DNA of 64,000 nt from Otatea glauca. Taxonomy: Eukaryota; Streptophyta; Magnoliopsida; Poales; Poaceae. A model generated the notes under the pieces. It made no database searches and was not told the origin of the DNA. It was given only the letters and a program-made list of their open reading frames with translations. How positions within the stretch are numbered: the first letter of the stretch is position 1; each line of letters starts with the position of its first letter. Location: positions 20,669,336-20,733,335 of the forward strand of contig CM070722.1 in the NCBI GenBank assembly GCA_036346275.1, written 5' to 3'. Both the position numbers and the translations under genes were made by a program. Below are positions 30,404 through 38,930 of this stretch, in pieces.

Positions 30404-33137
30404 TCACAGGTCCAAAGTTTTTGCGACACCCGAAGAAGCATCCTTAACTTCCTCCCAAAGTTCGACAGCCCGGTCTTCATCCACATTGCAGGCATAGCCA
30501 TCTTTAATGGCTTCAATATCCACTCGGGGATAAAGCGACTTGGTGATCGCCAGAGCCTGGCTAGCACCGTTGGTCGCCGTTTCCTTCAAGAGTCTCTTAA
30601 GCTCCTTGGAGGCTTCCTCCAATTGGGAGATAATGTGGTCCCTACTGAGCGGCCTCTCACCTCCGGGATGAAGCAACCTCAACAATGGCTCAGTTGCCTT
30701 GAGAAGCTTAGCACAAGACGTTTCAAGGGCCTCGACTTTCTCGTTATAAGCGGCGTATTGCGCCCGCATCTTGAGCTTATAATCTGCAAGCAAAATAGAT
30801 TATTAAGAAATACCAAGAAGACAATGAAGGCAAGGGAGGGCCAAGCTACTGAGCGTACCTTCTAACTCCTTCGATTTCAAGTTTGAGGCCTCCGAGGCCT
30901 TAAGTTGCTCTTGGAGCTTTGCAATAGTAGAATCCCGAACCGACACAGAGATAAGGAAATCAAAAGACCAGACGATTAAACGAGAGCACGGGATGATCCA
31001 GGAAATATATACCTCGAAGGGAGCCAACAACATCTAGCTTCTCCTGCCACAGGATTTTCTTCTCTTCTCGCAAGGCCTAGACTTCTGACCGAAGATCTTG
31101 CAGCTCGGCTGCATATCTAGCTTTGATCTGCTCCAAGTCGGCCAGATATTCCTGGCGCGTCCTGACCTCCGGGAGCATCTTTTGGAGGTATTCGAACTTT
31201 TTCGCAGAGCGTTCTCCCAATTTCTGTAACCATCACAGGGAAAGGTGACGACATGCTAACCGGCACAAGCAAGAAGGTGACAAGAGTAGTGAAAATATTA
31301 CTCGGGCCAGGCGAGCACAAGCGGTGGCGTGACTATAAAAGTCATTCCTTTCTTTCTCCTCCGCCGGGTCGTCGAGGGACTTCAAGCCGTCTTCCTTATC
31401 AACCCACGCAGTTTGCATTATGAGTTGGGGGTGATCAAGAGTCGGCGGATCTCGGAGGATCTCTTCTACCTCGGGGGATGGAAGAGAGACGGGCTCTCGA
31501 GCAGTGGGACCCGATGCCGAAGCACGGGGTGTCGATGAAGGCGGCTGTGGTTTGGAGGGCACCCCTATGTGTCCAGGCGAGGCACATTGTGGGGCCTCCT
31601 CAACCAGGTCAGGTATGTCCTGGGACTCAGTTCCCTCAGGGGCCCCAGATGGTGTCTCGACGAGAATATCATAAGAAGGATTCCTATAAGAAGAACGATC
31701 GGTGAATAAGCCGGCAAAACGCGTCGAATAAGAGTCAATGGGACATCCAACCTGTCAGACTTCTTTATCCTCATCGAGGGTTTCTTTCGAGCGGCAGAAC
31801 CACTTCCGGAGGGACCAATCGGGGCACTATGATCTGGAACCCTGGGCTGCTCCCGAATGCTCGAGTCACTCGGAGTTGGACTCGGCTGTACCACGGGCTT
31901 ATGTGGAAGGGGAACTGAAGTCACCGGGGCTTGTGCTGGCGATTCTTGGATTTTGGGACCACCAGTCGGGCGCCGAGGCTTTGGAGGGTCCTTGATATTC
32001 GTTTTCTTCCCCTTCTTGGTGGCCAGGTCTCTGGCTTGAGAGCTTGCAGGTCGCTTCTAGTGGGCGCTCTTATGTACAGGCATTTCTGGGAGAGGCGCGT
32101 CACTCAAGAAAGCTAATTGATCCTGGAAAGGAGTTTTAAAACAGTTAAAAGTCATTCAAAGACGAATGTGGAAGTCTATCAGTTAAACTTTCTTACCTCA
32201 GGAGGAGGATTCGATGCAGTAAAGGACTTTGGGCATCTGGCGGTGGACATCTTTACGCTTGGGATGAAAAAGTCGCCTACCCGAGCATATACCTGCTCCT
32301 TCGACGCTGTTTCGGGCAGTTCCCGGGTCGGATCGTCCCTTCCTTCAAATTCATATCCAAGATGGACTCGCTCCTTTAGAGGTTGTACCCGGCGGGCGAC
32401 AAAATGGAGGGCCAGACCAACTCTCGTTAGACCTCTTCCTTTAATTTATCAATCAGCACCAAGAGATCTTGCACCTGATCTATATCGCCTGCATTGGGAA
32501 CAAATGTCCAAGAAATGGACACCTTAGGCCGGCGCCCAACAAAAGAAGGGAGAGCAGGATCAGGATTGGCACAATAGAGCCATTCCTGGTGCCAGCCTTT
32601 ATTTGAAGATTTGAAGGAAATGGCAAAATAGGTTTTCTTTAATCCTTCCCGCAATTGAAATCCAGCTCCCCCAATTACCTTGGGGTCGCTTTTTGAGGGA
32701 TAAGGCTTTAAAAGGTAAAAGTGGCGAAAGAGATTGAAATGAGGGCGGATGCCCAAGAATGCCTCGCAGAGGTGAACGAAGATGGAGATTTGCAGGATAG
32801 AATTGGGATTCAAGTTCACTAATTCAATACCATAGAAAAAGAGAAGACTGCGAAGAAAAGCGCAGGCAGGAAGGCCCAGCCCGCGTTGAAAGAAAGATTC
32901 AAAAACCACAATTTCTTCAGAACGAGGGGTAGGGATGGATTCACCTGCGACCGGTCGTGCAGAAATTAAAGTCAGGGCTGGAAGAACCCTGTCATCCACC
33001 ATGGACTTCAACCGCTCTTCCGTCGTTATCGAGGTGGTCCAATCTTGGGGCAAAGGCAGCGAGAAGGTGTCTTGGAAGAATGAGAAGACATTTTCGGAGG
33101 AAAGATCAACGACGGTGCAAAAATGCAAGCGCAGCAA
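30404..33137 (-). pseudogene. Antisense multi-exon gene of Tat element H (Transposase_28-like)
   Basis: On the minus strand a 236-residue frame (33137-32427) resembles the 'putative gypsy type transposon' (Transposase_28) proteins: EEIVVFESFFQRGLGLPACAFLRSLLFFYGIELVNLNPNSILQISIFVHLCEAFLGIRPHF. After a frameshift it continues RRVQPLKERVHLGYEFEG to a donor GAG/GTAAGA at 32196. Further exons fit: about 32122-31302 (Pro/Ser-rich; acceptor TTTCCAG, donor GTAATA), 31223-31013 (heptad-rich, one stop; acceptor GGTTACAG, donor GTATAT), one ending 30859 (donor GTACGC), and 30783-30404 (acceptor TTGCAG; DYKLKMRAQYAAYNEKVEALE, coiled coil). An antisense gene here is known in Tat elements; its role is unknown. 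Confidence 0.75.
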
Positions 33138-33599
33138 CAGTTAACCTTAGCGGCGGAGAAGTCGGAGAGACATGGAAGCAGAAGGGGTAGGAGCGTGCGG
33201 TGAAAAAATGAATCGTCGATCAACGCACGGCTTAGTCTTAAAAGGGGGAAAAATCAGGTTTTCACCGAGTCAGCTGGAAAAAGATTACAGAACACCTAAC
33301 CCTGATCTATGCTTCGTAATGATTCGCTAGCTCGGCGTCGTGACATATGGAGGCAGTCATGGTTTGACCAAGTCATATTTGGTACACGTTGCTCCCCATG
33401 ATGGGATGTTTAACCACTTATTGAACTAAGCGGGACATGGGTATCCTCTAGTTTGGATTAAAAATATCTTCTTGTGATATACCCCACGTTGGGTCGCTAG
33501 TTGGTTACCGCATGGCAGAATCATATATCACGGGTGGAGCTTGATAAGGCATGGTTCCAATGGTATGCCCCAAGATGGGTCGATAAGCTGTGCATCGTA
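33138..33599. other. Upstream region of the antisense gene in H; no gene seen
   Basis: On the minus strand this lies directly 5' of the antisense gene start and would hold its promoter and leader. It is mixed-composition sequence. Isolated single copies of the GGTCGATAAGCTG/ATATACCCCA type sequence occur here and merge into the tandem array that follows. Confidence 0.45.
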
Positions 33600-34175
33600 A
33601 TAAACAAGTACAGATACCGTTCGGATAAACCTTGATATGTCCCAAGAAAGACCAGAGCTATATCCTACACCAGTCGAATATAGGTATCACTCGGCCATGA
33701 GCCAAGAAAATCCTGATACGCTCCAAGTCGAGCCTAAGCTATATCCTACAATCGTCGGATATGGGTATCACTTGGCCAAGAGCCATGTAAATATGATACG
33801 CTCCAAGTCGAGCCTAAGCTATATCCTACAGCAGTCAGATATGGGTATCACTCGGCCAAGAGCCACGTAAATATGATACGCTCCAAGTCGAGCTTAAACT
33901 ATATCCTACAGCCGTTGGATATGGGTATCACTCGGCCAAGAGCCACGTGAATATGATATGTCACAAGTCAGACTAGAGCTATATCCTACAGCCATCGGAT
34001 ATAGGTATCACTCAGCCAAGAGCCGTGCAAATCTTAATATGTCCCAAGTTGGACCTAAGATATATCCTGCGAGAGTCGGATATGGATATCACCTGACCAA
34101 AGAGCCATGCAAGCTTTGATATACCCCAAGTTGGGTCTAAGATATGTCTAACGACAGTCATAGATATCACTCGGA
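33600..34175 (+). repeat. Tandem array of about 80-bp units in element H
   Basis: Seven units share the core GGTATCACTCGGCCAAGAGCCA and CCAAGTCGAGCCTAAGCTAT, spaced at 78-81 bp. The anchor base of GGTATCAC falls at 33690, 33771, 33851, 33931, 34011, 34092 and 34170. Central units are most alike and the outer ones more diverged, as expected for unequal exchange. Tandem arrays in this part of Tat elements are known. Confidence 0.9.
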
Positions 34176-34200
34176 AGGTATTTCTTTATTATATAAATTC

Positions 34201-34219
34201 CCCAGGCACTATGCCTGGG
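34201..34219 (-). terminator. Stem-loop 3' of the small antisense ORF
   Basis: CCCAGGCA-CTA-TGCCTGGG is a perfect 8-bp stem with a 3-base loop, located after the stop of the 34248-34583 frame. On the minus strand AATAAA follows about 10-20 bases later. It may mark an RNA 3' end, or be a chance palindrome. Confidence 0.35.
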
Positions 34220-34247
34220 AAAAGACTCTCTTACATTTACAGGAGTA

Positions 34248-34583
34248 TCATACTTCTCCGCGGCGCACACGACCAAGCGCCTCCACGAGAGCTTCCTTGG
34301 CCCTATGAAGGGCGGGGACAATCTCGAGGAAGGCGTCGACGGCGGTGCGGTCGAGGGCAATAGCCCTTTCTTCAGCCCATTGGGCCATGGAGAGGTCGAA
34401 TAGCACCCACTCCTCGGCAATTTCTGGATCCCGGCTATCCATGAAATCCCTCAGGAAGAAGGTAGAGCTTGGTGCAGGAAAATGGAGGACTAAGCATGAG
34501 AGAATAAATTCTAAAAGCATTGGTTCGCCTTTTATAGCTGATACGGTAAGGTTGAAGTAAATGCGAAGACATAATGACATCAA
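34248..34583 (-). CDS. Small antisense ORF of element H, function unknown
   Basis: A 111-residue frame on the minus strand. Its better-conserved looking part starts at an internal Met, MDSRDPEIAEEWVLFDLSMAQWAEERAIALDRTAVDAFLEIVPALHRAKEALVEALGRVRRGEV, a probable helix-rich acidic protein. Downstream on the same strand lie a perfect 8-bp stem-loop (34201-34219) and AATAAA about 25 bases further on. I do not recognise a family. It may be a second antisense gene of the element or an exon of one. The 3' signals make translation plausible but do not prove it. Confidence 0.45.
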   Translation of the reverse strand: MMSLCLRIYFNLTVSAIKGEPMLLEFILSCLVLHFPAPSSTFFLRDFMDSRDPEIAEEWVLFDLSMAQWAEERAIALDRTAVDAFLEIVPALHRAKEALVEALGRVRRGEV

Positions 34584-34995
34584 AAGCCGAGGAGGCTTGG
34601 AGTTAAGATAGTTTCAGAAGCCAAAGAGGTTCTCGGAAAATGAATTAGCACAAGAAGACAGAACAACTTCGAAGACTGTCCGGTACTGATCCTTGAAGAG
34701 GAAGAATATTAGGGTTTCGCCTCGAGCGGGAAGAAATATCTAATCTTCATATGAGATATGGGCCAGATCCACGAAGCTACCCATAATCAACCTGTTAGAC
34801 GGAAGATTATAATCAGTTGGAACAAAAAATTAGGGGTTATATTCGAGTCCTTCATAACCCCCTTGCTACAAGGAGAAGCATTCAAATCAAAGAAGAAATC
34901 AGTCAGAGGTTTATGCTGGAAGCTGAGAACGTTGATTCAAAGTTGAGACCTAGATAAGGATATAGCAATCGGATCATGAATCACTCGGGGGCTAC
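34584..34995 (+). other. 3' untranslated region of H ending in a polypurine tract
   Basis: A/G-rich sequence without a credible gene. It ends ATCACTCGGGGGCTAC directly before the 3' LTR; ACTCGGGGGCTAC is the purine tract at which plus-strand synthesis would start, though it is interrupted by CTAC. Confidence 0.7.
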
Positions 34996-35491
34996 TGTGG
35001 AATATAAGAAACTAGGTGTCTTCATAACCGGCCCAGAAGTGCCTGAGAGAGAGACAGGGACGAATGGAAGGCCCAGAGGATAAGCTCCGCGCCAAGCCTT
35101 GCCTCCGTGCGCAAGGAGATATATCCTAGAGACAGTTGAACCAATATTTAGATATAAGAGATATGATTGTAATCCGAGTTGTTAGCAGGATAAGGTAAAG
35201 ATGTAAACTCCATCCTGTAACCAATTAGAATCCAATAACCGATCGGAATCCCTTAACCGATCGGGACTCTGTAAATCGCCCCACCCCCATTATATAAGTG
35301 AGAGGGCGGGCAACAACAGGGACACGAGCAATCTTAGATCCAAGAGATCCAAATAATCCCAGCACACAGGACTAGGGTATTACCTCCTCCGTCGATGGCA
35401 TGAACCTGTCTAAACCTTTGTCTTGTGTGACCTTCGAGTTTTTGATCTAGCACCTACCCCATAAATTCATTGTCGACCACAAAAGTTGACA
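34996..35491 (+). repeat. 3' LTR of gypsy element H
   Basis: It starts TGTGGAATATAAGAA and ends AAAAGTTGACA, followed by the TGTTG duplication. Length equals the 5' LTR exactly (496 bp). TATATAA lies at about 35291. Confidence 0.95.
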
Positions 35492-35496
35492 TGTTG

Positions 35497-35930
35497 TTAT
35501 GTCACTTGAAAGTGGAAAATTTGAAGTTCTCAATGAGCCTAAGAAAATTGCTTTTGAATCTGCGGAATTCTTTCTTCTACCAAACTGATTGCATGTATAC
35601 CTATGTCTAAACCTAAACATCAAGTTAAGTACAATTGTACTCACTGTGGTAAGGATGTACATCTAGTTGACTTCTGTTTTAGACTAGGTAGACAACAAAA
35701 GAGAGGAAGAGCTAGAGCAAGGTTTAATTTGCAAAGGGTTCAGCTTGTTCCACATGAGGTGGCTAGACCTCACTTTGTGCAACGGAAACATGGTACATCC
35801 GTTGTTTTGCGCACAAGTAAAGGTAATAGTAAGTTGAATGATTTTAACACCTTCTCTCGTTGTTTGCCTTCTGGTCCTCTATGTCGTGTGTCTCAGTACT
35901 AGATACCTAAGTTTTTTATTTCTAACCCCA
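35497..35930 (+). pseudogene. gag: Gag C-terminus of Sirevirus G after the H insertion
   Basis: The frame continues from HAPTVV: MSLESGKFEVLNEPKK, then in another frame KPKHQVKYNCTHCGKDVHLVDFCFRLGRQQKRGRARARF. The second zinc knuckle CTHCGKDVHLVDFC (35636-35676) has all four ligands, unlike the same knuckle in A and C. The tail SNPSTEASTSFVAMWAHMARKENIW then passes in frame into protease, so there is no frameshift before protease in this element. Confidence 0.85.
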
Positions 35931-37300
35931 GTACTGAAGCCTCGACATCTTTTGTTGCTATGTGGGCTCACATGGCAAGGAAGGAGAACATATGGTTAGT
36001 AGGCTCCGGTTGTTCTCGCCACATGACCGAAGATAAAGAATGGTTCTCCTCCCACACTATTGCATCACATGCTGAAACGGTTACTTTTGGAGATGCTTTG
36101 ACAAGCTTAGTTGTTGCAAAAGGTACAGTGCAGGTAAATGACAAGTTTATGTTCAAGAATGTATATCTTGTTGAGAACTTAAAATACAACTTGCTTTCTG
36201 TCTCACAAATGATTGATGAAGATCTTGAGGTATGTTTTAAGAAGAATGAATGCAAAGTGTTAGATGCTTCAGGTCATCTTGTTTTTAGAATTTCACGCTT
36301 TGGAAGAGTTTTTAAAGCTAATTTTAATTCATCACCCTCGACTAAGCTTAGATGTCTAGTTGCTAATGATTCTAAGGATTTATTCTTTTGGCATCATAGA
36401 CTTGGACATGTTGGTTTTGATCACCTCACTCGTGTTAGTAGATTAGATCTTATTCGTGGATTGCCTAAGCTTAAGGGTAATAATGAGTTAGTTTGCTCTT
36501 CTTGTAGAATGGTAAAATGGTTTCTAGTTCACATCCCCTACTTACCATGGTTATGACAAATGCTCTTGGTCAACTATTACGTATGGACACTGTAGGACCT
36601 AGTAGAGTGCAATCTGTTGATGGAAAATGGTATGTTCTAGTTATTGTGGATGATTATTGTAGATACTCTTGGTTTTCTTTATGACATCTAATGATCAAGC
36701 TTTTGTTCATTTTTGAAGCTTGGTACTTAGGTTGTCTGTTGAACTCCCTAGAGCACTTAGAGCTATCAGAAGTGACAATAGAACTGAATTTAAAATTTTT
36801 TCTTTTGAGTTCTTTTGTGCTGAAAGAGGTTTAGAACATCAATTTTCCTCTCCAAGGGTCCCACAACAAAAATGGTGTTGTTGAAAATAAAAATAGGACT
36901 TTGGTTGAGATGGCAAGAACTATGCTAGATGAACATCACACTCCTAGGAAGTTTTGGGCTGAAGTGATTTCAACTGCATGCTATATTTCTAATAAAGTGT
37001 TTTTGAGATCGAAGCTAGGCAAGACTCCTTATGAGCTTCGTTTTGGTCATAGTCCTAGTGTATCTCATTTCAGTGTTTTTGGATGCAAATGCTTTGTGTT
37101 GAAATATGGAAATTCGGATAAATTTGAAGAAAGATCATCTGATGGCATTTTTCTTGGATATCCTGGTCATCCTCATGGCTATCGTGTACTTGTTTTAGAT
37201 ACTAACAAAATTGTTGAGACCTACGAGGTTACTTTTGATGAGGCTAGTCCTCGTACTAGACCTGATGAAGCAGGTGAATATACACATGTTTAGGGGGAGT
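35931..37300 (+). pseudogene. pol: Protease and integrase of Sirevirus G (broken)
   Basis: The protease motif reads LVGSGCSRHMTEDKEWFSS; the catalytic Asp is Gly (GSG at 36002-36010). The HHCC region FWHHRLGHVGFDHLTRVSRLDLIRGLPKL...CSSC is complete. A frameshift near 36525 is followed by LLRMDTVGPSRVQSVDGKWYVLVIVDDY (first Asp), with further shifts between 36660 and 36890. The core resumes with NGVVENKNRTLVEMARTMLDEHHTPRKFWAEV; the Glu of VEN is present. The C-terminal GKTPYELRFGHSPSVSHFSVFGCKCFVLK and GIFLGYPGHPHGYRVLVLDTNKIVETYEVTFDE end at about 37290. Confidence 0.88.
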
Positions 37301-37314
37301 CTGAGAACATCTTC

Positions 37315-37352
<38 letters not shown>

Positions 37353-38930
37353 GGAAGAGGAGTAGGATGCTTTGCTACCTTTGACACAATCAATTATAGT
37401 TCCTTTGGCACCTACGACTACATCGCCTACAGGTGGACAACCTCATGCAACTTCATCATCTGTACATGCTGAAAATGTAGAAGAAGTTTCTTCAGAAGTC
37501 ACCGCTCCCTTACACATTCAACAGAGGCATCCACCTGAACAAATGATCGGAGATCTTCATGAGCGAGTCACTCGGTCCAAGTTTTTTGCTTCTGATTCTC
37601 ATGCTCACTCTGCTTTTGTTGCCTCTTTTGAACCCAAAGATATATCCCATGCACAAACCGACGAATCTTGGATCAATGCCATGCATGAGGAATTAAGAAA
37701 TTTTGAACATAACAAAGTCTAGAATTTAGTTTCACCACCTCAAGGTCATAATATCATTGGCACTAAATGGGTTTTCAAAAATAAACAAAGTGAGGATGGT
37801 GTTGTTGTTATGAATAAAGCTAGATTTGTTGTTCAGGGTTTCACATAGGTGTAAGGTCTTGATTTTGATGAAACTTTTGCTCCTGTTGCTAGAATAGAAG
37901 CCATTAGAATTCTTTTAGCCTTTGCTGTGTCTAAAGGTTTTAAATTGTATCAAATGAATGTTAAAAGTGCTTTTTTTAATGGCTATATTGATGAGGAGGT
38001 ATATGTTAAGCAACCACCTGGTTTTGAAAATCCTAAATATTGAAATCATGTGTACAAATTGTCTAAAGCTTTGTATAGATTGAAACATCATAGGCTAAAA
38101 ACCTTTTTACTTGAAAAGTGTTTTGAAATGGAAAATGTAGACAAAACTTTATTTGTACTCAAGCATGGTAATGATCAACTATTAATTCTGATTTATGTGG
38201 ATGATATCATCTTTGGTTGTTCTTCTCATGCTTTGGTGCCCTAGTTTTCAGAAACTATGTACAAGGAATTTGAGATGAGCATGATGGGAAAATTGACATA
38301 TTTCTTGGGTATTCAAATCAAGCAAACCAAGCAGGGTACTTTTGTTTATCAAAGTAAATGAACAAGAGATCATCTACGTTGTTTTGAAATGGAGAATAAC
38401 AAACCAATTTCAACACCCATGGGAGCTACATCCACACTTGGTCCTGATGAGGATGATGAGCCAATTAATCTAAAGGAGTATAGAAGCATGATTGGTTCAC
38501 TTTTGTATCTCACTGCATCGAGGCCAGACATACAATTTGTTTTGTGTTTGTGTGCTCGTTTTCAAGCTTCCCCACGTGCTTCACATCGACAAGCTGTCAA
38601 ACGAATATTCAAGTATTTTCAAGGCACTCAAAAATTTGGTATATGGCTTTCTGCTTCTTCATGCATTAGCTTAAGAGCTTTTTCTGATGCTGATTTTGGA
38701 GGTTGTAGAATTGATAGGAAAAGCACATCTGGAACATGTCATTTCTTGGGTACTTCACTAGTTGCATGGTCTTCTAGAAAACAATCATATGTTGCACAAT
38801 CCGCAGCTGAAGCTGAATATGTAGCTACTGCTAGTTGATGTTCACAAATTCATTAGATAATCTCTACACTTAAGGATTATAGGGTTAGAGAGTGTTCCAC
38901 TTTTCTGTGATAACACTAGTGCTAGTATCA
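37301..38930 (+). pseudogene. pol: Reverse transcriptase and truncated RNase H of Sirevirus G
   Basis: The linker contains a (GAT)n run encoding poly-Asp (37317-37352). RT motifs: GTKWVFKNKQSEDGVVV, FDETFAPVARIEAIRILLAF, MNVKSAFFNGYIDEEVYV (usually MDVK) and YVDD at 38194-38205. Residues are missing in YRLKHHRLKTFLLEK, where sister copies have GLKQAPRAWYERLKSYLL. Stops occur near 37723, 37846, 38042, 38242 and 38359. RNase H runs open at 38389-38838 (DADFGGCRIDRKSTSGTCHF...AEAEYVATAS), then SVPLFCDNTSASIIS, where sequence switches to integrase of element I. Confidence 0.88.

Larger units (their letters stand above)
25586..35491 (+). mobile_element. Complete Tat-clade Ty3/gypsy retrotransposon 'H' with antisense gene
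   Basis: Two 496-bp LTRs (25586-26081 and 34996-35491) differ at about 30 positions by eye (about 94 percent identity) and are flanked by TGTTG duplications (25581-25585 and 35492-35496). Internally come a primer-binding-like site, a gag remnant, RT, two RNase H domains and integrase with an HHCC finger, then 4.9 kb of non-coding and antisense sequence. A second RNase H before integrase, an antisense ORF between integrase and 3' LTR, and tandem repeats there are known Tat-clade traits. Length is 9906 bp. The gag capsid and protease are missing. Confidence 0.94.
23401..38930 (+). mobile_element. Sirevirus 'G' (Ty1/copia), interrupted by gypsy element H, 3' end truncated
   Basis: A truncated 5' LTR end and a primer-binding-site relic are followed by gag (23848-25585), and, after the H insertion, by the second gag zinc knuckle, protease, integrase, RT and most of RNase H (35497-38930). 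It is related to, but clearly diverged from, elements A and C. It stops abruptly within RNase H where element I begins, so its 3' end and 3' LTR are missing. Confidence 0.87.

Noticed and set aside
30332..30865. 177-residue plus-strand frame
   Set aside because: It is exactly opposite the last exons of the antisense gene, whose heptad-rich protein and splice signals are the better explanation.
33600..34175. Regularly spaced repeats resembling a CRISPR array
   Set aside because: Repeat units are contiguous 80-bp tandem copies with no unique spacers, inside a plant retrotransposon.
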